Assembly (NCBI RefSeq): GCF_000385135.1
Contig: NZ_ARQM01000011.1
Location: forward strand, 1,095,533 to 1,159,532
Source: Promicromonospora sukumoe 327MFSha3.1
GTDB lineage: Bacteria; Actinomycetota; Actinomycetes; Actinomycetales; Cellulomonadaceae
Direction: 5' to 3'
Length of the DNA stretch: 64,000 bases
In this document: positions 36,331-44,000 of the stretch, piece by piece
Layout of the letters: every line of letters starts with the position of its first letter
Numbering within the stretch: the first letter of the stretch is position 1
Notes under the pieces: model-generated
The model's input: only the letters and a program-made list of their open reading frames with translations
What the model was told of the DNA's origin: nothing
Databases searched by the model: none
Program-made: the position numbers and the translations under genes

Positions 36331-37008
36331 TCATAGGTGGGGTCGCTGGGTACCGAGGACGGCGGCTTCGACGAGTCGTGGCCCGCTGTACTCCTCCGGG
36401 ATGGCGTCCATGATGACTTCGTCGGCGGGCTGGCCGAGCCAGGAGCCGGTACGGCGTCGGGTGCCGACGGTGCGGAAGCCGGCCTTCTCGTAGGCGCGGA
36501 CGGCAGCGGTGTTGTTCGCGAGTACTTCGAGGTAGACGCAGCGCAGCGCGGTGACGTGGAAGGCCCAGTCCAGGGCCATCGTGGTCGCTGTGGTGCCGGT
36601 GCCGTGCCCGCGGTGGTCGGGTTGGCCGATGTAGATGAAGAACTCGGCGGTGCGGTAGCGGTCGTCGATGAGCAGGGACGTCATCCCGACCGGCGCCCAG
36701 GTGTCGTCGTGGTGGCGGTAGATGGTGAACCGGGTTTGGTCGGCGCTGCCTTCGAGCTGGGCGTCGAGGCCGGCGGTGCGTTCGGTGAGGGATTCCGGGG
36801 TCTGGCGGGCGTAGCCGGCCATCACCGGTAGCGAGTTCTCCCAGCGCCAGTAGGTCTCGACGAGGTCGGCGCGGAGCGGGCCGAGGCCGACGTCGTCGTG
36901 GGTTAGCCACAGGTCGGGGGTGATCGTCTCGATGGTGGGCTCCAGGAAGTCGGTTGGTCCGTGCTCGGCCTCGTCGCGTTCAGATGGACAGGAGTTGGGC
37001 CCAGGCAT
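36331..37008 (-). CDS. GNAT family N-acetyltransferase
   Basis: A 225-residue acetyltransferase. The acetyl-CoA-binding motif is QPDHRGHGTGTTATTMALDWAF (split; RGHGTGT is the P-loop-like R/Q-x2-G-x-G/A) near residue 125, followed by VYLEVLANNTAAVRAYEKAGFRTVG, typical of RimJ/RimL-type enzymes that acetylate amino groups of proteins or small molecules. The start at 37008 overlaps the HicB-like gene by 29 bp; an ORF extending further upstream is a shadow. Substrate unknown. Confidence 0.85.
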   Translation of the reverse strand: MPGPNSCPSERDEAEHGPTDFLEPTIETITPDLWLTHDDVGLGPLRADLVETYWRWENSLPVMAGYARQTPESLTERTAGLDAQLEGSADQTRFTIYRHHDDTWAPVGMTSLLIDDRYRTAEFFIYIGQPDHRGHGTGTTATTMALDWAFHVTALRCVYLEVLANNTAAVRAYEKAGFRTVGTRRRTGSWLGQPADEVIMDAIPEEYSGPRLVEAAVLGTQRPHL

Positions 37009-37492
37009 CCGCGTTGGGCTCCGCCCGTGTGATGTGCCTTCCACGCAGGAAGTGATCGGCTGCGGTGGCCTGCCGGTCCAAGTCGAAGTCCTGCTCCGGG
37101 AAGTGTTCGAAGAACCAACCTCCAACCTCGGTCCAGGAGTACAGGCTCCATGGCTCAGGGGAGACGGGGGAGGGGAATCCTCCTGGGCCGCGCTTCCCGG
37201 TCGCCAGCAGGCGCGCAGACTCGCGGCTGCGTCCTGTGCGGGTGGCGATCTCCTTGATCGAGATCAGGTCGTCGGTCTGCAGTCCCACGACGAGCACGCC
37301 GAATGCTTCGATCTGCTGCACGGCCGAGGTGACTGCAGTCGCGAAGTCCGCCGCATCGATGACCACGTGCGCCAGCGAGACCGGTCCGCCGCCTTCCAGG
37401 CCCGTCACGGACGGCACGTTGGCCGCGATGGCCTCGGTCTGGACGTCGTCCGGATCGCGTTCCAGAACTAGAGAGAACTCGAATTCGGTCAT
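36980..37492 (-). CDS. HicB-like / helix-turn-helix antitoxin-type protein
   Basis: A 170-residue protein. The N-terminal part (residues 1-85) alternates strands and helices, starting MTEFEFSLVLERDPDD, and precedes an HTH-like segment DLISIKEIATRTGRSRESARLLATGKRG (split) near residue 90. Similar actinobacterial proteins are annotated only as DNA-binding. Its ATG overlaps the stop of the HicA-like gene by one base (TGATG), and the gene order is hicA-hicB-like. The toxin-antitoxin assignment is by arrangement, not by a strong family match. Confidence 0.6.
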   Translation of the reverse strand: MTEFEFSLVLERDPDDVQTEAIAANVPSVTGLEGGGPVSLAHVVIDAADFATAVTSAVQQIEAFGVLVVGLQTDDLISIKEIATRTGRSRESARLLATGKRGPGGFPSPVSPEPWSLYSWTEVGGWFFEHFPEQDFDLDRQATAADHFLRGRHITRAEPNADAWAQLLSI

Positions 37493-37689
37493 CACACGTG
37501 CTTCCTGTGCTGTTCGACGAACTTGCGGATCAGCCGCGCGCCGTTCTCGGGGTTGCGGCCGGTGGAGAACACCTTGACGTGTGCTCCGCACGAGCATTCG
37601 ATATGACCCCAGGTGTGGCCGCTCAGCTCGCGCACGGTGAAGCCGGCTCGTCGTGCCTCGTCGACTGCTTTACGGACTTCCTTGTGCAT
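37492..37689 (-). CDS. HicA-like small toxin-type protein
   Basis: A 65-residue protein with a dsRBD-like HicA pattern: EVRKAVDEARRAGFTVRELSGHTWGHIEC, then VFSTGRNPENGARLIRKFVEQH. The histidine in the SGHTWGH segment would correspond to the HicA catalytic His, and CSC adds a Cys pair. HicA toxins cut mRNA. I chose ATG 37689, with GGGG 9 nt upstream; ATG 37698 is an alternative. It is directly coupled to the HicB-like gene. Confidence 0.6.
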   Translation of the reverse strand: MHKEVRKAVDEARRAGFTVRELSGHTWGHIECSCGAHVKVFSTGRNPENGARLIRKFVEQHRKHV

Positions 37690-37760
37690 GGCGATCATCC
37701 CCGGACTGTTGGCAGTGTGCAACACGCTGACGGCCTGGCTTCTCTGATCGAGAGGACTGG

Positions 37761-38909
37761 TCAGGCGTAGGTCAGTGGGAGTTCGAATTCGGCCGGCCCG
37801 GACCGAGGCACGGGTGCGGTCGTGCGCCAGTGGGCACGTCGTCGTCCCTCCTCGCCACGGGGATAGGTGAGACCGGCTTCGCGAGCGGCGCGCTCGACGT
37901 CGCGCATGGTGGAGGCTCTGCCAGCAGGGACCGGTGCCTGCCGAACCCATCGGCCTTCACGGAGCGTGTGGACCTCACATCCGGCGAGGTCGGGACTGGA
38001 ACCGTGCCAGACCCGGACCACGAGGGGGCCCGGCTCACGTTCTGCGGCGGCGTGGACGGCCGCGGCGAGCTGTGCGCCCAGCGGTGACAAGCCAGGCCGG
38101 CGCGCCAGCGCTGGGACCAGCGACAGGAGGATCGGGACTGCGCCGTTCGCGGCGATGGCCCCGGTGGTCTCTCTGGCCGCTTCGCGCACGGACTCTGGTG
38201 CGTGTCCCATGGCGACGCCGCGGGCCGCCCAGCCCAGCATGGCGATGTCGTTGACGCCGTCGCCGACTGCAACGGTGTGCTCGGGTGCGACTCCGAGCAG
38301 GTAGCGGATCTGTTCCAGCGCTGTGGCTTTGCTTGTTCCGGGCGCCGTGACATCGAGCCAGCTGTGGCCCGCTGGTGTCACGGTTAGCCCGAGGTGACGG
38401 AGCGCATCTTCGTGGTCCGTGGCCTGGTTGGCGTGGAGCGCAACCCGCGAAGCCTGCCCTGCCAGGAGATCTTCGAGCGGCGTCAGTTTCTGTGGTCCGT
38501 TGAGCAGTCCAGGTCCGAACTCGTGGTTTACCCGCCAGCCCCAGCCAACCTCCTCGACTGCGACATCTATGCCAGGCAACAGGCGGTTCGCCTGGCGGAT
38601 GACTGATCCCAAGCTGAAGGTGCGGGCTTCCACCACGTCGTATCCCGACGATGCTCTTCGGTCTAGACGCACCGTCAGAGCTCCGTTGGAACAGACCGCC
38701 CAGCCCTCTGTGAGGCCCAACCTCCGGGCAGCAGCGAGCAGACCGACGAGCGACCTTCCGGTCGCCAGCACAACGTGATGTCCGCTGGCGCGTACCAGCT
38801 CCAACGCCTGGACCGTCTCGGACGGCACCTTGTCGTCCCGGCCGATCAGCGTGCCGTCGATGTCGAGCGCGATCAGATGCGTTGCAGTTCTTGCCGGTGG
38901 TGTTTCCAT
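37761..38909 (-). CDS. Cof-type HAD hydrolase with C-terminal extension
   Basis: A 382-residue HAD phosphatase of the Cof/IIB subfamily. Motif I is LIALDIDGTLI at residues 11-21, motif II VVLATGRS, and motif IV VAVGDGVNDIAMLGWA with the preceding TSKATALEQI lysine. About 110 extra C-terminal residues (rich in Arg, Pro and Trp) follow the HAD core. The ATG at 38909 has GGGAGG 6 nt upstream. It lies between the XRE regulator and the HicA-like gene on the same strand, with gaps of 58 and 71 bp. Substrate unknown; family members act on sugar or nucleotide phosphates. Confidence 0.85.
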   Translation of the reverse strand: METPPARTATHLIALDIDGTLIGRDDKVPSETVQALELVRASGHHVVLATGRSLVGLLAAARRLGLTEGWAVCSNGALTVRLDRRASSGYDVVEARTFSLGSVIRQANRLLPGIDVAVEEVGWGWRVNHEFGPGLLNGPQKLTPLEDLLAGQASRVALHANQATDHEDALRHLGLTVTPAGHSWLDVTAPGTSKATALEQIRYLLGVAPEHTVAVGDGVNDIAMLGWAARGVAMGHAPESVREAARETTGAIAANGAVPILLSLVPALARRPGLSPLGAQLAAAVHAAAEREPGPLVVRVWHGSSPDLAGCEVHTLREGRWVRQAPVPAGRASTMRDVERAAREAGLTYPRGEEGRRRAHWRTTAPVPRSGPAEFELPLTYA

Positions 38910-38967
38910 TCGGACCTCCCAGGTGCGTTTGCTCTGGAAAGATCCTGAGGCCGTTTTCAGGTCGGTA

Positions 38968-39801
38968 CTAGCGGCTTTCCCGTTGCCGCACAAGGTCGTC
39001 TCGAATGTCCTCGAGAAATGGCTTCAAGGCCTCGCCAGACAGGGCGTGCTCGGCGAACCCATCGAACTTTGCGACGTAGAGGGCGACGTCTCGGGGGTCG
39101 GTCACCACGACCTTCGCGTGCACGGTCTCGACGCTCACGGAGCGGTCGTCGCGGACCACGAAGGCGTGGTTGGGGATGTCCCGCTGAGCGCCAGCCAGCG
39201 GCACGACCCGCAGGTCGATGTTTGGCAGCCGGGTCAGAGAAATCAGCCGGTCCAGCTGTCCGGCCATGACCGGCGTCGGAACGATTAACCACCGCAGGAC
39301 CGGTTCGGTGATGACGAAGCGCAGCGTCTTGTCCTCGTTGTAGAGGACTTCCTGGCGCTCGAGCCGTGCGCTCATGGTGCGCCGCACTGTCTCGTCGGTG
39401 AGGTCGTCGTGCCGAGACAGGATCGCCCGCATGTACTCCGGCGTCTGTAGCAGACCTGGCACGAGCGCGGGCTGGAACACCCGCAGCAGATCCATGTCGG
39501 CCTCGACGGCCTGCAGCTGCTTCTGCGCTTCGTGCAGACCGGCACGCTGGATCAGGCGCCAAGCCGTTGCCTCGGTGGCCACCGCACGAGCGGCCTCCAT
39601 GTACTCGGCCTTGACCGCGTCGGAAACACCGATGGAGGTCAGGATCCGGTCGACGTCGTCCGCGCTGGGGGAGAGCTTGCCCGTCTCGATCTTGCTCAGC
39701 TTGCTCGCGGACATGACAGAACTGCGGGCCACGGTCTTGGCCTCTGTACCAGAGGCCTGCCGTAGAGCCCGCAGCGCTGCGCCCAGCTCGGAACGGTTCA
39801 C
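38968..39801 (-). CDS. XRE family regulator with DUF5753 domain
   Basis: A 277-residue regulator: N-terminal XRE HTH (about residues 5-65, with SASKLSKIETGKLSPSADDV) and a DUF5753 domain containing the diagnostic FQPALVPGLLQTPEYMRAIL near residue 105. Such proteins (WhiJ/AbaA-like in Streptomyces) act with small partner proteins in developmental or antibiotic control. I chose GTG 39801, which overlaps the DUF6879 stop (GTGA); an in-frame GTG at 39819 is an alternative. Confidence 0.88.
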   Translation of the reverse strand: MNRSELGAALRALRQASGTEAKTVARSSVMSASKLSKIETGKLSPSADDVDRILTSIGVSDAVKAEYMEAARAVATEATAWRLIQRAGLHEAQKQLQAVEADMDLLRVFQPALVPGLLQTPEYMRAILSRHDDLTDETVRRTMSARLERQEVLYNEDKTLRFVITEPVLRWLIVPTPVMAGQLDRLISLTRLPNIDLRVVPLAGAQRDIPNHAFVVRDDRSVSVETVHAKVVVTDPRDVALYVAKFDGFAEHALSGEALKPFLEDIRDDLVRQRESR

Positions 39802-40325
39802 TCGCCGTACTTCGCCCACCAGTCTGCGAACGGCACCGCGTGAGCCAAAGCCGTCTCCCGGTAGCCGACATACTCCGGGCCGCGGTCATCTGGCAGAACA
39901 TCGGCCCCGGTGAACTTGCCCTCGCTGTAGTTGAACCGGGCCGGCGTGGTCGAGTCGAAGAGCCAGAAGTCCCCGACGTGGTCAGGTAGCGGTGTGGGCT
40001 GCTCGGTCACGTCGAGGATGAAGAACTCTTCGCCCGCCGTGGCGTTGGTGGCATAGCCCCAGCCAAGTTCGAAGCGCAGGTAGGGCGTCAGGGGCCGGCG
40101 AAGCACATGGACGCGGTACATGCGTCGTCCCGCGCCGGTGTGGGTGCGCACCTCGTCGAGCCAGTCCAGGTTGTAGTCGGCGGGCTTGTCCTGGCCGTCG
40201 AGGAACAGCTGGTAGGCGTCGACGTTGCCCGACCGGCTGTAGTCGTCGAGAGTCTCCAGCCGGAAGGCTTCGCGCTGAAACTGGTCGAACAGGTCTCCCA
40301 GGGTCTTAGGCGCCAAGCCGGTCAC
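39798..40325 (-). CDS. DUF6879 family protein
   Basis: A 175-residue protein of the DUF6879 type, function unknown. Visible features are FQREAFRLETLDDYS near residue 17, RVHVLRRPLTPYLRFELGWGY (split) and the acidic/aromatic EEFFILDVTE and DFWLFDS segments. This family is commonly encoded next to XRE-DUF5753 regulators in actinobacteria, as here (4-bp overlap). It also overlaps the upstream small gene by 20 bp. Confidence 0.8.
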   Translation of the reverse strand: MTGLAPKTLGDLFDQFQREAFRLETLDDYSRSGNVDAYQLFLDGQDKPADYNLDWLDEVRTHTGAGRRMYRVHVLRRPLTPYLRFELGWGYATNATAGEEFFILDVTEQPTPLPDHVGDFWLFDSTTPARFNYSEGKFTGADVLPDDRGPEYVGYRETALAHAVPFADWWAKYGE

Positions 40326-40500
40326 CGAACGCCTTCCGGACCAGGTCCAGGGGGATCTCCACCAGGGTCTCGTGCGCGGGGATCGTCAGGCCATGATCGG
40401 TCGGGGTCTCACCCTGCACCAGGATTGTGCCTCGGTCAGTCTCGTAGATCGTCGGGCAGTCGTTCTTGTCGCACGTGCTCGCGAGCGTTGTCACCTTCAT
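40306..40500 (-). CDS. Small Cys-containing protein upstream of DUF6879
   Basis: A 64-residue protein starting MKVTTLASTCDKNDCPTIYE, with a C-x4-C pair and a predicted amphipathic C-terminus ETLVEIPLDLVRKAFGD. AAGGGGGAA precedes the ATG at good spacing. It heads the minus-strand cluster and overlaps DUF6879 by 20 bp. Small partner proteins of this kind accompany XRE-DUF5753/DUF6879 loci; no activity is known. Confidence 0.75.
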   Translation of the reverse strand: MKVTTLASTCDKNDCPTIYETDRGTILVQGETPTDHGLTIPAHETLVEIPLDLVRKAFGDRLGA

Positions 40501-40725
40501 GGCGGTTCCCCCTTGGCTGGCCTGCTGTCGCGTTCGATTCTTCGGTGTGTGTGGCGGCTGGGCAAGGGGATCGAGTTTCCACAACGGGAAAGCGCGGCCG
40601 TGGGTCGGAAGTTCTCACGATTCCAGGGGTAGGCAGGCCATTCCCATGCCCGAAGCCGTCGGGTGAGCCGTGAGCCGAGCGACCTGCTTGAGGCCGGTAG
40701 TCCTCGCCGCGTAGCACCAGGTCCC

Positions 40726-40763
40726 AGAGGCCGCCATCCCCGTACCGGGGAATGGCGGCCTCT
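40726..40763 (+). other. Strong hairpin in the putative oriT region
   Basis: AGAGGCCGCCAT-CCCCG pairs with CGGGG-(A)-ATGGCGGCCTCT: 17 bp with one bulged A and a 3-nt loop, followed by TTT on the plus strand. It could terminate leftover plus-strand transcription or form part of oriT. Confidence 0.6.
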
Positions 40764-41005
40764 TTCGCATGCCCGGGGAGGTCCAGCCCTCTCGGTGCGG
40801 GGACCCCGCCGCCGCGCCCACAGCGGCAGCGACACAGGTGACGAACAGCGACGGCGGCATACGAGCAGGCGGTGACGGACACGCGCGACTGGCGACGGGA
40901 TGCGACGCACGCGGCTGTGTGACGCGGGCAGGCGAGCAGCAGGACTGCGGGTCCCGCGGACCGCCACGACGAAGGCCACACACCTCTTGCACAAGCCGTG
41001 AGCGG

Positions 41006-41024
41006 GGGTCGCCGAGGGCGACCC
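41006..41024 (+). other. Short hairpin upstream of the relaxase gene
   Basis: GGGTCGCC-GAG-GGCGACCC, 8-bp perfect stem with a 3-nt loop, 40 bp ahead of the relaxase ATG. It is a candidate relaxase-binding hairpin or leader structure. Confidence 0.5.
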
Positions 41025-41064
41025 GGAACAGCCAGAGGAGCCCAGGAGAGGGGGGTGGGGGGAC

Positions 41065-44000
41065 ATGATGACGGTCCACGCGCTGAGTGCCGGCAGCGGG
41101 TACACGTATCTGACCCAGCAGGTTGCGTCCGGGGACGTGCCGCGGGGTCGTGGGGTGTCGTTGACGGATTACTACATGCAGCACGGCAACCCGCCTGGCC
41201 GGTGGGTCGGTACCGGTCTGGACCAGCTCGGTGTGTCGGGGCAGGTGCTGGAGAAGCAGATGAAGTCCCTGTTCGGTCAGGGCCGCCACCCCGACGCCGA
41301 CCGCCTGGAGGTCGAAGCCCGGGCGCGCGGCTTGTCGAAGCGGGACGCGGTCCGGGTGGGTGCGTTGGGGCGGGCGTTCCCGGAGTTCAAAGCCAAGGCC
41401 GACGACGGCTACACGGCCGCGTTGGAGGCAGCGTTTGCGCGGTTCGCCCGCGAGAATGATCGTCCGCCGGAGGCGGGGGTCGAGCGGGACCTGATCCGGT
41501 GGAACGTCGCACGGAACCTGGCGCAGCAGGAGCACATCGACAAGGGCCGTCCCGGCGAGGTCTCGGACGCTGATGTGACGCGGTGGATGGCCAAGCGGGG
41601 TCAGCAGCCCCGCAAGGCCGTCGCGGGATACGACCTGGTGTTCACGCCGTCGAAGTCGATCAGTGTGCTGTGGGGGCTCAGCGATGCGGCGACCCGGGAG
41701 GCGATCACCAAGGCGCACACCCAGGCCTGGCAGGACACGCTCGCGTGGATCGAGTCCGAGGCTGCGTTGACCCGGGGTGGTGCGGGTGGTGTGCGGCAGA
41801 TCGACACCCACGGCCTGACCGCGGTCGCGTTCGACCACCTCGACTCGAGGGCAGGGGACCCGAACCTGCACACGCATGTCGCGGTCTCCACGAAGGTGCT
41901 GGGGGTCGATGGGATCTGGCGGGCGCTGGATGGCCGGGTGCTGTATTCGCTGGGTGCGGCTGCGTCGGAGCGGTACAACACCCGTATCGAGCAGCTCCTG
42001 GTTGAGGACCTCGGGGTGGCGTTCCATACCGAGTCCCGGGGTCGGGGCAAGCAGGGTGTGCGGGAGGTCGTCGGCATCCCCAAGCAGCTTCGGGACGCGT
42101 TCTCGCGACGGCGCGCGGTGATCGTGGAGTCCTACGAGAATCTCCGGGCGGAGTATCGCGCGAAGTACGGGCATGAGCCGGCGACAAAGACCGCGTACGG
42201 GCTGACGCAGCAAGCCAACCTCGACACCCGGCAGGGCAAAGGGACCCCGGTTGGGCTACGGCACCGGCTACCCCAGTGGGCACAGATAGCAGCCGAGGTC
42301 TTGGGCGGCCCGGACGTCGTGGCGGGGATGCTCGCGCGTGCACTGAACCCTCGCCTGGACACCGGACAGGTGACGGTCGACGAGCTGAAGGACTTATGGC
42401 CCGCGGTCGCCCAGGACCTCGCCGGTCGAGGGGTGGCCCGGTGGGCAGGTGCAGACGTGGCTGAGGCGGTCGGGCGTCTTGCGGTGGCGTGGCCGAGGGC
42501 GCAGGTCTTCCGACCGCTGCGGTGGAAGACACCGGCCAGCCGCCATGCTGTGCTGGCTGACCTTGCGGCGCAGGTCCTGGCCCAGGGCGATCTGGTCGAC
42601 GCCTGCCTGACGAACGTGGCGGGCAAGCGGGCGACGTGGACGACCTATCACCTGCAGGCCGAGGGAACTCGTCTGGCCCGGGAGCACGCCCCTGCGGGGA
42701 CTGACCTGCTCGCCCTGGCTGCGACGATCGCTGGGCATGCGGAAGCCGGCAGTCTCGTGATCACGCCCCCGGATCTGAATGAGCCGCCGGACCTGATGCG
42801 CCGCAAGGACGGCGAGTCGGTCTACTTCGTGCACGGCTCCACCAAGTACACCTCCCTCGCGGTCCTGGAGGCCGAGGATCAGCTCTTGACCGCCGCCCGT
42901 ATCCCCGGTGGCCTGGTCATCGACCCGGACGCGGTGGACGCAGCGATCGAGCAGCTCCGGACCGACAAGGGCCATGCCCTGCACAGCGGGCAGCGGGACC
43001 TGGTTGCTCACTTCGCGACCAGCACGGTGCTGGCCGCGGGGATCGGCCCGGCCGGGACCGGCAAGACCACCGCCATGCGGGCCTTCGCGGCGGCGGTCCA
43101 GGACTCGGGGGGCAAGCTGATCGCCCTGGCGCCGTCGGCCGCAGCCGCCGAGGTCCTGGGTGCCGACCTGGGTGACGGGATCACGGCCGAGACCCTGGAC
43201 ATGTTCATCCTGGCCAGCCGCGGCAAGGGCGGGCAACGACTGCGTGAACGTCTCGCGGTGGAGGCGGGGACGGTGGTGCTGGTCGATGAGGCAAGTCTTG
43301 CCGGCACGCTCGCCCTGGCCGAGGTTCTAGCTATCACCCAGCAGGCCGGGGGCAGCTTCCGGCTGCTCGGTGACCCGGCCCAGCTCGGCGCCGTTGCCGC
43401 CAGCGGCGCGCTGCGGCTGATCGCGCAGCAGGCAAGTGCCGTCGAGCTGACGCAGATCCACCGCTTCCGCACGGACAGAGAAGCCGACGCTTCCCTCCAG
43501 CTCCGCGACGGTGACCACCGTGGTCTCGACTTCTACGTGACTCACAAGCGCACCCAGGGCGGGAGCGCGGCGGCGATGGCGGAGGAGATGTTCGCCAACT
43601 GGCAGACCGACTCCGACCACGGGCGCAAGACGATCATGATCGCCGCGACCAACACACTCGTCACCGAGCTGTCCGCCCGCGCCCGCCTGCACCGCGTGAC
43701 CCGCGGCGAAGTCGAGGACGACGGCGTCATGCTGCATGACGAGAACCGGGCCGGGGTCGGGGACGTGATCGTGACCCGGCTGAACAACCGTCACCTGAAT
43801 GCCAAGCACGACGACGGGCACATCGACTGGGGCCGGGACTGGGTCAAGAACGGCGACCTCTGGCGGGTGACCGCCCGCGGCAGCGACGGTGCCCTGCAGG
43901 CCCGGCACCTGGAGACCGCGGCGACGGTCGTCCTGCCGGCGGACTACGTCGCGGACCATGTCGAGCTCGGGTACGCGGCGACGATCCACCGGGTCCAGGG

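Larger units (their letters stand above)
40501..41064. other. Divergent intergenic region, probable oriT and promoters
   Basis: These 564 bp separate the minus-strand cluster from the relaxase gene and contain no convincing gene. MobF relaxase genes usually lie beside their origin of transfer, so this is the likely oriT. Two strong hairpins are present (see separate entries). The nick site cannot be identified by eye. Confidence 0.5.
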
